A stretch of 64,000 bases of DNA from Porogramme epimiltina. Lineage: Eukaryota > Basidiomycota > Agaricomycetes > Polyporales > Polyporaceae. The notes under the pieces were generated by a model, which searched no databases, had not been told where the DNA came from, and saw only the letters and a list, made by a program, of their open reading frames with translations. The stretch lies in the NCBI GenBank assembly GCA_900155495.1, contig FTLJ01000917.1:1-64000 (forward strand). Direction: 5' to 3'. The position numbers and the translations under genes were made by a program. Shown one piece after another: positions 44,902 to 54,369 of the stretch (position 1 is the first letter of the stretch; the number at the start of each line of letters is the position of its first letter).

Positions 44902-47900
44902 ATGCCCGACAACGCTGCAGCTTCTGCCGGACGCCCAGCGCGCGTCAGACAACTCCCCTCGAGGCTTAAAGACGGGAACAATGTGGCAGAACCCGAGATC
45001 TCTTCTCACAGGGTGCCAGCGCAGACAGGGGGCGACGCGTCAGCCCCAGGCTCCTCCAGTGCTACCACAGCTGGTGATAGTAGTGCGCCTGCCTCTCAGC
45101 TCACGCCGACGGCAAGCAATGTGTACGTTAATCATGGTTACCTTCTTATGTTATATCTCAACATTAACTGTTCTCACTACAGGTCCGAAAAGTCGAAGCT
45201 TCCGCCAGCAAATCCAACCTCCCAGCCGGCCACAAAGCGGAAGGCCCCTCCTGCCGAAGTTCAATCTAACGTAGGAGATGGGACTGACAGTGTGGGTGCG
45301 AGCACTGAGAGGGACTCATCGTCACACGAAGGTAAGCACGGTATGCATATCCACAAGCTCTCTGTGCTAATCAGGCATTGACGTCGCGGCGGTAAACTAT
45401 ATACAGCCAAGAAGCGCAAGATCTCGAGGCCTGTGACCGTCGAGGAGGTAGAGGACGAGGGAGAGCCTGGGAGAAGTGATGAAGGGGGTACACAGATCGG
45501 TGAGTAAGCTACTATATGCATTCTTTGGCTAATTCTGACAGTTTTTCACTGACACAGACGTTGACAACGTAATAAATGTCGACGCATCGAAGCCCAAGAA
45601 GTCGAAGAGTGCGAAGTCCAAGTCCGACAAGATTGAACTCATTGCGATTGATGCGAGTGCTGGCGACGACCAGAAGAACACCGACGCAACCCTCGACATC
45701 AAGGAGTTCTTCTCGGACATTTTCTACGACGAGAATCGCGTACGGCGTCGTATGTGCAAGATCTGCCAGTGCGTACACTTACTTCATGAGCTTCGTATGA
45801 ACATAATATAATTTTGCCGTGCAGGAAGAAGAAGATCACCGCTTCGCTCGTCAACCACGTAACAACATTGCGTCGGCACTGCCAGAGCAAGCATGAGGTA
45901 TGGTATCCGACTTATTCTATTATCTGTTTCTGACATCGTACTGTGCATAGGCATCCTACTACTCATTCTGTAAGCGGACCAAGTTCCTCTCCATGCTTCC
46001 TCAAGACACGGATGCTCGGAGCCAGGACAAAAAACCTGCGGCGACAACACAGACAAGTCTCGATCCCCACCTCGAGGAGCAGAATGCGACCGTCCCATAT
46101 TCTGATGCCCTCTTCCGTGATGCGGCACTTGAATGGCTTATTCAAACTGACCAAGTACGTAACGCTCCTGTTCTTCCCTTCTACACTCGGCGTGCAGTGC
46201 ACTGGACGTCGAATCATGTTCCTTGGTGCGACGTTCAGTGCAGGCCACTTTGGGCCTCTCCCCTCCTGTCTTCCAACGTCGTAGCTTTGGAACCAGCAGG
46301 TCCACTCCATCGAACCAAGGGAGAGGCCATGGAGGGTGACTGACCACTGGGTCGAGTAGGAGATGCAATGCTCCTCAACGTTGTCAGTGCCGCGAGCACA
46401 ATATACGATGCACGTGCCACGCTCCCCCGTACGGACTCAGGGTGGTAGAGCGCGGTGAGGCGGTTGATCGTCTACGTTATGTTGCTAGTGATGTACTTGG
46501 CGATGATCGAGAGCCTCTCCCAGTGTTCCAACACACCCTGCCCTGAGTGCGCGACGCTTGACATGCCCAGTGCGGTGGGGATTTCTCCTTCGCGGATATG
46601 GCAGCTGCTGGGTATGTGGCTAACTCCATTATTACACAGCCTATACAAGCTTTAGAGCATCTGGCATTCAAAAACATGATCGACATTGCTGCACGCGCCA
46701 CAAAGGGTGTCAAGATCCCGAGCCGTTCTCAGACACGTGAAGAAATCATTAAGCTGTTCAAGCGTAACTTGACAAACCTCCGTGAACGTCTCAACGTGAG
46801 TTTATTTTCCCACAAATCGTGCAACGACTGAAATGTAACATGTAAATTTCAGAGCGCTGCAGTGTCGGGTCGCATCAATCTAACCTGTGATGCCTGGTCA
46901 GCATCCAATACTGACAGTTACTTCGCGGTCACCGGACACTGGGTTGAGGAGAGCGCTCCTGGTGTCTGGAAGCTTGAGATGGCACTGCTCGGATTCGTTC
47001 GCATGAACTGTGTGCATAGTGGCGAACAGCTTGGTTTGGCCCTCTTCAAAGTTGTTGACCGTGTCGGTATCGCGCATAAGGTAAGTCCGAGAAGGAATAC
47101 AGAGATAGATATCGTCACTAACTCGCCTGTGTAATAGATCGGCTATGTGAGCTGCGACAACGCGAAGAATAACGGAACGATGATGGTGCACTTCGCCAAG
47201 GACATCAACAAGCATCTTCCTGACTCCGAGGTGTATGATCCAGTTGAACGTCGCGTCCGGTGTGTTTCATTTGTACATATTCGGAACTGAAGGATCTGAC
47301 CACGCTCTACTAGATGCCTGGAGCACATCATCAACCTAGCAACTCAAGCTATCCTCGACGCATACAGCCAATCTAAGCATTTCGACCCTGCCGAACCAGA
47401 CGCTGACCTCCATGTGCCGCGAGGGTCAGATCGTGACCTTGTTGGTATCATCCGGACGATCGTCGTCAAGGTTCGATCGACGTCCTAACATCTACCCTTA
47501 CGTTTCCAATAATCTATCTCCTTCAGGCGCGCTCCTCCTCCAAGCGCAAGGAGCTCTTCCGGGATATACAGATCGACAAAGGTGAAGACCCGCTGCAGCT
47601 TCTTCTCGATAGTCCGACCCGCTGGTCGTCGACATTCGTAATGATTCAGCGTGCGTATTCGTTGAAGGATGTGCGTACTTATTCATTCACATTTCGCGCG
47701 TGTCCTCATGTTCGTTTACTACCTGATATAGTCTATCACGAAGTTTATACGTCAATTGGCTGTTGACGAGGACGACCGAGATGCTCGCGAAAAGCTCTAT
47801 GCACTCGAGCTCAGCGCCCAGGACTGGGCTGAGATTAAGACGCTTCTGAAGATCCTCATGGTGAGTCCTCCTACAGTATGCTTCCTATGTGCGACGTATT

Positions 47901-49078
47901 TGTATCCTGACCCCGAAATACTACAGATCGCCGACCATTCTCAGCAAAGCTTCTCTTCCGACCAGTACCCGACCCTTCAGAGCGCACTTCCAGCCCTAGA
48001 GGTGATGCATCAGGCCTGGATGGCGTGCGCATCACGCCCTGAGTATGCTGTGTTTGGTGGTGCGCTTGATGCGGGCCTTGCAAAGGTTTCGGAGTACTAT
48101 GAGAAGACGTCGATCTCCGATGTCTATACCATGGCCATGCGTGAGTTATCTTACAGTACAGTCGCTCAGAATGCTTACAGAGTGATCTATATTTGCCAAC
48201 AGTTCTCGACCCTTCCCAGAAGGACAGGCATCTCGAAGAGAATTGGGAGTCACATCTTCATAAGGCTGCCCTCAAACGTGCTGAGAAGATCGTACGCCGT
48301 TCAATTTGATCATATACTAATATTTACTTACAATCATTATTTACCGCACTTTGTTAGTATCAAGACCGGTATGAGAAGCTCAATTCTGCGCCGAAATCAA
48401 GCACCACCAATCAGCCTAAGCGTGTGCGATCCGAGGTCGAGCTGCTGCTGTCGGAGCTCTCGGTCTCGTCTAGGCCAGCGATGCCATCACGCCAGGCAGC
48501 CGCGGCCACCGCCAGTAGCAGCAACGGTACTAAGCCATGGCTTCGCGACTTCAACGGGTATCTGAAGTCGCCTGATACGTTAGCTGAAGGGCAGTCTATT
48601 GTACAGTGGTGGGGCGTACGTGACCATTATTCTCTCCTCGTGTGCAGTGTGTGCTTATGTGTATATCCAGGCAAATGCGTATAGATACCCTATATGGGCT
48701 TCCCTTGCGCGCGATTACCTTTCGGTGATGGCATCGTCGGTCTCGAGCGAACGCGCATTTTCGTCCGCAGGTATCACGATCAGCAAGCGTCGCAATCGAT
48801 TGAAGGCCGACATCGTTGAAGCCCTACAGGGGCTCAAGTGTATGATCAAGCGCGGTATCCTGTTTCGGGAGCATCCGACGATACACTCGGAGTTCAACGG
48901 TGACACAGACGACACGATCACGGAGGCGGCAGGAAGTACTGGTCTCACCAACTCTGGCGCGAGACCTGCAGACTCGGAGAGCCCGTGGGATGCCATGCTA
49001 CACGATGAGGACCTAGATGCACTTGACGATACGGTAGAGGATGCTGATGACGATGTTTTTGTACAGAGCCTTAAGTAG
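44902..49078 (+). CDS. hAT transposase
   Basis: Sixteen exons (44902-45122, 45183-45331, 45407-45499, 45558-45768, 45825-45897, 45951-46154, 46640-46795, 46853-47080, 47138-47259, 47314-47470, 47527-47670, 47732-47860, 47927-48140, 48203-48291, 48358-48615, 48671-49078) sum to 951 codons without a stop. A basic, Ser/Lys-rich N-terminus is followed by a BED-type zinc finger across exons 4-5 (CKICQ ... HVTTLRRHCQSKHE). The RNase H-like core has the expected acids in 'INLTCDAWSASNTDSYF' and 'GYVSCDNAKNNGT', the RW motif in 'DSPTRWSSTFVMI', and the last Glu in 'SSVSSERAFSSAG', within the C-terminal dimerisation domain ('YPIWASLARDYLSVMAS'). All four key positions are present. Intron 6 (46155-46639) is 485 nt, seven to ten times longer than the others. 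Confidence 0.88.
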
Positions 49079-49282
49079 TACTACATATATTCTATGTCAT
49101 AGGTTCTTCGATTCGTCTCCTTCCTCCCAGTGACCCTGTAAAGCCCGGGCTAAGCCCGAGCCCGAGCCCGGCCCGGCCCGAGCCCTCTCCTAGGGCCCGG
49201 CTTTGGATTTCGATGAGCCCGAGCCCCAAAAGCCGAGCCCAAGCCCGGGCTTTCAGGCCGAGCCGGGCCCGACACATCACTA

Positions 49283-49290
49283 AAGACAGC
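49283..49290. repeat. Right 8-bp target-site duplication of the hAT element
   Basis: AAGACAGC directly after the element's terminal CACTA, matching 43503-43510. Confidence 0.9.
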
Positions 49291-49785
49291 ACAGGGCGTC
49301 TTCAACTTGCACCCCTTAACCTAGTCTGGGACATCGTTGCACCCAAGATCATTCTCCTCTTCAAGGAGCGTGGGATCAAGTACTCTGCCCTCTTGCCAGT
49401 CCGCTTCCCATCCTACGACGAAGTGGGGAAGAAGACTCTCGGCCCTGTCACCCTCTAGATTTCGACGCATATCGGCCGTAACAAGCCTGAGGAAGCCCGA
49501 TACGCCTCCCTCCACGTCCTTAAGATCCTTGAGGACCATGGAGTTACAGGCGCAGTTACGCAGTGGTACGACTCGGAGGGAGAGGTGAAGAAGCTCTCCA
49601 GCCTCGTGAAACTTCCTGACTCCACCAACCCCACCTTCCGCGTCCATCGCACCTTGATGACTGCACTTGGATTACCCATCGCTACAGGGCAGATACGGAC
49701 TGACGCCGCCCAGGGTAGTCTCCGCTATTTCTTCCACGAAGGCATCGACAGCAACGTAAGTAACCCTGCCTTTCTGTCATCCTAA
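49291..49785 (+). pseudogene. Continuation of the interrupted gene beyond the hAT element
   Basis: The frame reads 'LNLVWDIVAPKIILLFKERG' and 'IKYSALLPVRFPSYDEVGKK', a TAG stop at 49456-49458 where the family has Trp, then 'ISTHIGRNKPEEARYASLHV', 'GVTGAVTQWYDSEGEVKKL'. It is the direct downstream part of the block at 43287-43510, as shown by the shared family order. Besides the TAG, the frame of 'PLNLVWD' is offset by an indel near 49305-49315 from the frame entering from the left. The host gene was therefore broken by more than the transposon. Confidence 0.6.
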
Positions 49786-49810
49786 ACCTCGTCTTACACT
49801 AGATGCACAG

Positions 49811-50346
49811 CTCGAGGCTCATCGCCATGGATCTGACTCTCGTGGCCGCCACAACAGCCACACCCGCCGTGATGTAAGTGAGGTATCCTTATGTTTCGTG
49901 CTCCTGATTGGCTCATGAGGTTGATCAGCTCGAGGCTCCCCGCCATGACTCTGGCTCGCGCAGCTGCGGCGACAGCAGGAACCGCCGCCACGTAAGTCCT
50001 GAAAATTCCCGGCCATCGCGCTGTCCATTTTCTGACAACTTTACCAGCTTGAGGCACGCCGCCATGGGTCCGGCTCTCGCGGCCGGGGTGACAGCCACGG
50101 TCATCGCGATGTAAGCAACCTACACAACTAGCTCGTCGTGCCCCTGTGCTCATCCTGCCTTACCAGCTTGAGGCCCGCCGTCATGGCTCAGGCTCTCGTG
50201 GACGCGGGGACACCCGCGCCCCCCGCGATGTGAGCACACTCCCCTGAAGCCTCCCTGGCTGGCAAAGCTCACACCGTACTTACTAGCTTGAGGCCCGCCG
50301 CCACGGCTCGGGCTCGCGGGGCCGCGGTGACAGCCGCAACCGCAAG
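49811..50346 (+). repeat. Five tandem 63-nt exon-like units with introns between
   Basis: Units at 49811-49873, 49929-49991, 50048-50110, 50167-50229 and 50287-50346 each start with CTYGAGGC after an AG and, in the first four, are exactly 63 nt long and end at a GTAAGY or GTGAGC donor. They code for 'LEAHRHGSDSRGRHNSHTRR', 'LEAPRHDSGSRSCGDSRNRR', 'LEARRHGSGSRGRGDSHGHR', 'LEARRHGSGSRGRGDTRAPR' and 'LEARRHGSGSRGRGDSRNRK'. The spacers (55-57 nt) are intron-like and are not similar to one another. The units keep frame and phase 0, so any number of them could be included or skipped. Confidence 0.7.
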
Positions 50347-50429
50347 TGATCAATCAACGGTTGAGGCGCCCCGCACAAGAAGCAGGCACAAACGCGGGCC
50401 AAGTTCCGTTTCGAACATGAGAAAAACGG

Positions 50430-51213
50430 CCGTCTGTATGCTCCTCACGTTCCAGAACGCTCTCAATGCTCTTCTCCGACCCAGCAGCGACAACTCTTCC
50501 ACGTTGGCCAGCTCTGTGTTCGGTGCCCCCTCCGGCAACTTGGCTGTCGTCATGCTTGATAGTGGGTCCTGGGACGTCGTAATGTAAGGACTCTCAATTG
50601 CGCAGTCTCGCACCGCGATTGACATTTGCACTGCGTAGCTACGCACCCAGGACGATCTGTGACACTATTTACGACAGTGCCTCGGGCGCATCATACAGCT
50701 TCAATTTGGGTCAATGGATTGTTCCATGTGGCGCGGAGATTGACATTGCACTTCAATTCGGGTGAGTGGGTAGATTATGATACACGCCCATCCACGCCGC
50801 AGTGCTGACCTCGTTTGACATCTAGCACTGACGTTTACCCGACTCACCCTGTGGACGTCTCACCCGTCAATGTGAATGATGACATTATGTGTGTCCGCAA
50901 CGCTTGCCGTCATGGTGCTCAACGCGCTCGTCGTCCTCATCCTCGCCACCTGCTGGGCCGGAACAAGAACCGCTCGCGGCGCGTCAACATCGGCCGCACG
51001 AGCCTCATGCCCCTACAGCGCCCGTCGTCGTTCAGCCCGTCGTCGGACAGCAATCCGCTCGGCATGTACCAGCCCGTGCCAACGGCGCTCACCGAGAGGA
51101 CACGTTCGTGCCCCCTACGCCCGCACTCTCCAAGCCACTGGCAGGCTTCGAGGGCAACACCATGTGCGCCGGCGACCGGCCAAAATCAGTCGTGTGCGCT
51201 GCCGCCGCTGGCT
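50430..51213 (+). pseudogene. C-terminal half of an A1 aspartic protease with membrane tail, decayed
   Basis: In order: 'NLAVVMLDSGSWDVVM' (second active-site loop, normally D(S/T)GT), then after a small intron 'YAPRTICDTIYDSASGASYS' and 'LGQWIVPCGAEIDIALQFG', after another intron 'TDVYPTHPVDVSPVNVNDD', then, in shifted frames, a hydrophobic tail helix ('SATLAVMVLNALVVLILA') and 'EDTFVPPTPALSKPLAGFEG', 'CAGDRPKSV'. This is the C-terminal layout of membrane-anchored fungal A1 proteases, with the part normally between the C-lobe and the anchor deleted, the Thr of the active-site DTG/DSG-T changed (DSGSW), and frameshifts. The N-terminal lobe is absent from its expected place. Confidence 0.6.
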
Positions 51214-51465
51214 AGCATCTGTGTTCCGTCGCGGACTCGTAGGAAGCGCATCTTATGCTCTTCACGTGTGCACGTTCTCTCCATCAGTGTCTCGAGCCTC
51301 AGTTTCTTCCTCCATGGTCCCTCCTTTCAAATCACTCTAGTAAAGACTCATACTGGGGCCCTCTGTCTCCTCCTTGCCTAGTAAAATATGTCGACTTAAC
51401 CGTTCTAATTGACAGTTACGCCCTACGAACCATCTTAGCGGGCCTCCGGATAGTATCTATGCAAC
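51214..51465. other. Spacer, no gene seen
   Basis: 3' flank of the protease relic. Confidence 0.4.
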
Positions 51466-51622
51466 GGATGCATCCGAACGACTCGGATGCACCTTTGGAT
51501 TCACACAGGAGAATTTTTTTTTCTCTTTTGGAAGCACCCACCGGATGAATCCAAATCATTTGGATTCACTTTTGGATGCATCCGTCTGTCGGATGCGATC
51601 CGAGGACGGATGCATCCCGCGT
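51466..51622. repeat. Second GGATGCATCC palindrome cluster, inverted
   Basis: GGATGCATCC at 51466, ~51573 and ~51608 with GGATTCA and GGATGCGATCC words between. The part 51575-51625 matches the reverse complement of 41910-41960 (shared words GGATGCATCC and GCATCCGACAGACGG). It looks like the end of a related, perhaps non-autonomous element in the opposite orientation. Confidence 0.5.
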
Positions 51623-51889
51623 ACTGAGGTTGCTCTCCCTCCTCCCTCCCAACGTCGACACACTATCCCTCCAGCTCCCGCCCCATCGCCCACACGGTCG
51701 CCCGCACCGCCAGCAGACTCCTCTTCATCTCCCGCGCTTAGGGCGCCTATGGTTCCCTTGTACTCTCCTTCCAACCACAACGTCTCCTCTGGACATCCAC
51801 CCTTTGCTTCTCTCCACACCACTCCTCGTTCCTTTGCTCGCCCTTTTCCGATGGCATCAAACACACCAGGACCCTCACATGACCCGGAG

Positions 51890-51968
51890 ATACAGCAGCT
51901 TCCGAAAAGGTTGCCGCAGGCGCCAACGGCGCAAAAGAAATCAAAAAATCCAAACAATTCAAGAAATG
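51890..51968 (+). repeat. Left arm of a ~78-bp inverted repeat
   Basis: Nearly identical, in reverse complement, to 52926-53004 (shared words CTTCCGAAAAGGTTGCCGC and GGCGCCAACGGCGCAAAAG). The two arms are ~960 bp apart. Probably the termini of, or an inverted fragment of, a small mobile element. Confidence 0.7.
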
Positions 51969-52161
51969 TAGAACAGCTCGATCTACCTCTCGCACCGCCC
52001 TCTAAGCACAGAAACATGTCATTAGGTGTTGAATCGAGGTGTTTTTGGGTTCCGTGTAAGAGCGGCACAACGGGAGGGCGTTGCTGCTGGTGTTGGGCGA
52101 GGAGTGATGAGCTGGCACTCAGACAGACTCGGAAGGGCCATTGCACGGCTTCCCTTGGCTA

Positions 52162-52925
52162 GATATTGTTTATATTGAATGTATAGGAGGTAAAAACAAA
52201 GTGTCTATGGCCGAAAGAGGGCGACGCGCAGCGCTGGGATGTGTTTGAGATCTAGAGGGCTCCGAACGCTGACCACGAAGAGGAGACGCCCAGAGCTGAC
52301 CGTATGTACGAACATAAATTATACACACAAATGAACGGGGCAGGCAGTAATGCAGTATTTGAGTACGGAGAAATGCACGTATGACAAGATATGTACCTGA
52401 AAGCAGCGTGGGGGCGAGGGTGCAGGAACACTAGTAGGTCCTTGAGCGGGAGGACTCACAGAGACGGAGGGGCCAATAGACTAGACATCGACGACAAAAC
52501 TGACGGCAATAAACATATCTTGGAAGGAAAAAGCCAAAACAACGAAGGAACACACCTGTTTATAAGAATGTACGCCAGACGGGATCCGAGGCCACCTCGC
52601 CGTCCCACGCGCCAATGAACCAATCCACCTTCCGACACCATATGCCCTAGTCAATCAACCCTACACATCTCCAACACGCCTGACACGGTGACTTCCATAT
52701 GTCGGCCTATATTGGAGTGATTTGAGGGACTAGGTGGGGAGCGTGTTGAGGACGCACACCACGACGGCGCGAACGACAGCTGGCAAAGATGTTCCCGCTC
52801 AACACACTTTTTGAGCATTACAGTCGGTGAGTGCTTGTATCCAGACGTTCGTGAGGGCGTATTAAGGAGTTTGGAAGAGAGAGCATACGAGGAAGAGGTG
52901 CAAAAGGCGAGAACGATGCCAGAAC
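52162..52925. other. Interior between the inverted-repeat arms
   Basis: No open frame with recognisable content. It may be the body of a non-autonomous element. Confidence 0.4.
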
Positions 52926-53004
52926 GCATTTTTGGAATTGTTTGGAATTTTTGATTTCTTTTGCGCCGTTGGCGCCTGCGGCAACCTTTTCGGAAGCTGC
53001 TGTA
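52926..53004 (-). repeat. Right arm of the ~78-bp inverted repeat
   Basis: Reverse-complement partner of 51890-51968 with only a few mismatches. Confidence 0.7.
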
Positions 53005-53650
53005 TGGATGGGAGGCTCGCCTCCAGCTAGGGAGGCCCCACAGTCAGTCTTTTCATTCACCTTTCCCCCTCGTACATTTCTCCACCCCTCCACCTCTTCC
53101 TCAACACAACCCCCTCCATATAACCCTTCAACATCATAGAATTCGCCCCCCTGTTTACTGCCTGGCATCCGTCCACCCCCGTACCCCTACATCCTATCTA
53201 GTACTTATAACATTGTATATACTTTACATTTTTTCCTATTCTACCTATATAACGAAATTTAATGCATTAACTCGTCTTTGCGGCCACTTCCCGACCCCAA
53301 ATCCACCCTCGCGCGACCTCTCCCGCCCCCCAGCTTGCCCCCCAGTGCTGCCTGGGGGTGCTGCCTTTGGCCGGCGTAGCCGCAGCGGAGATTGAATACG
53401 GCCACGCCGGCATCGTGACGCCGACGTGACCATTTCGTTCGAACACTGGGGACAAACTGCAAAATCGTTGATCGAGCCCCCGTTCCTCCTTCAAATGGGC
53501 TCAAATTTTGTATACTCATTAACAAAGCACAGAACAAGCACTCCACGAAATTTGGCTACTATCGGTGGGATACAGCAATGAGGGCGAGGAGAGATCATTT
53601 CTTAAGCGCCTGTCGTTCGAACACTGGGGCAGTGATAGTAGTGGACCCTG
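53005..53650. other. Spacer with two CGTTCGAACACTGGGG repeats
   Basis: Direct copies at 53436-53451 and 53614-53629, 178 bp apart. The second lies exactly at the left edge of the homology shared with NLR copies 1 and 3. No gene seen. Confidence 0.45.
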
Positions 53651-54033
53651 CGAATCGTGAAGCTGTATACACTAACGATCATTATATCTCCCACGACGGT
53701 AATCTCCTCTAATGGGCGCGCTTTGGTAGTTTCTAACTCCCGGTCACTGCACAGCGCTATCGTCATTGCTACGATTAGAAATATCGCCCACAACACTTCT
53801 AATACCACCCTACGCCCTTGAACTGCCTTCTACAAACCGTAGCCTTCTCACGTCCGTCAAGAACCACTCACCAAACGTGGCAGTACCCACCACGTGTCTG
53901 GCACGGCGTAGGCAAACCTTGTACACGACGAATTTCCTCTCTACATGCCAGTGCGTCCATTCCTTGTCCCATACATCGTCTCGCCCTCTCTCCCGTTTAC
54001 CCCTCCATCGCTGCGCCGTAGCCCTTCCCTAGC

Positions 54034-54369
54034 ATGCCACTCCGTAAGACCCTCCACGCAAAATGGGACAAGTTTAGAGGGCCCTCGCCGACCCCAGAGT
54101 CGCAACTGCCCCAAGAACAAGTGCATCGATCTGCGTCGGCGCCGCCCCAAACTACAACAACGGATCCCATCTCACCCCGACCTGTCATTGTATCGGTCAC
54201 CGAGCAGACAGCACCAAGCTCCTCTAGGACATCCAGAGACACTCTACATGCTCCCACCGAGTCGTCCTCATCATTCGCGAAAACTCTTATCACGAAGATG
54301 GTCACTGGATACCTTCCCTCCCGTACGCTTTCTGACCCAGGAGACGATCATACCAGGTCTCATGGCTAG
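54034..54369 (+). pseudogene. Out-of-frame ancestral N-terminus of NLR copy 2
   Basis: Starts 'MPLRKTLHAKWDKFRGPSPT' and is collinear with 'MPLRQRLHTGWDKLRGRSPT' of NLR copy 3 for about 103 codons. At GACCCAGGAG (copy 3: GACCCCCAGGAG) the frame shifts and terminates at 54369. The Ser/Pro/Thr-rich segment is therefore lost from the NLR protein unless the frameshift is a sequencing error. Confidence 0.6.

Larger units (their letters stand above)
43511..49282 (+). mobile_element. Complete hAT transposon
   Basis: The 5772-bp element begins TAGTGATGTG and ends CACATCACTA, perfect 10-bp terminal inverted repeats that continue as GC-rich, GGGC/GGCCCG-rich subterminal blocks on both sides (43521-43660 and 49140-49272). 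It is flanked by AAGACAGC direct repeats. Inside is one transposase gene with all catalytic residues. Between the left terminus and the gene (43660-44900) there is no recognisable coding sequence. Identical target duplications and an intact gene point to a fairly young, possibly still mobile copy. Confidence 0.92.

Noticed and set aside
49812..50340. CRISPR-like array (regular repeats with unlike spacers)
   Set aside because: Fungal context, coding repeats with splice borders at every unit edge; the regular spacing is explained by exons and introns.
52818..53168. Possible small gene across the right inverted-repeat arm
   Set aside because: The frame depends on the repeat and on low-complexity sequence; no independent support.
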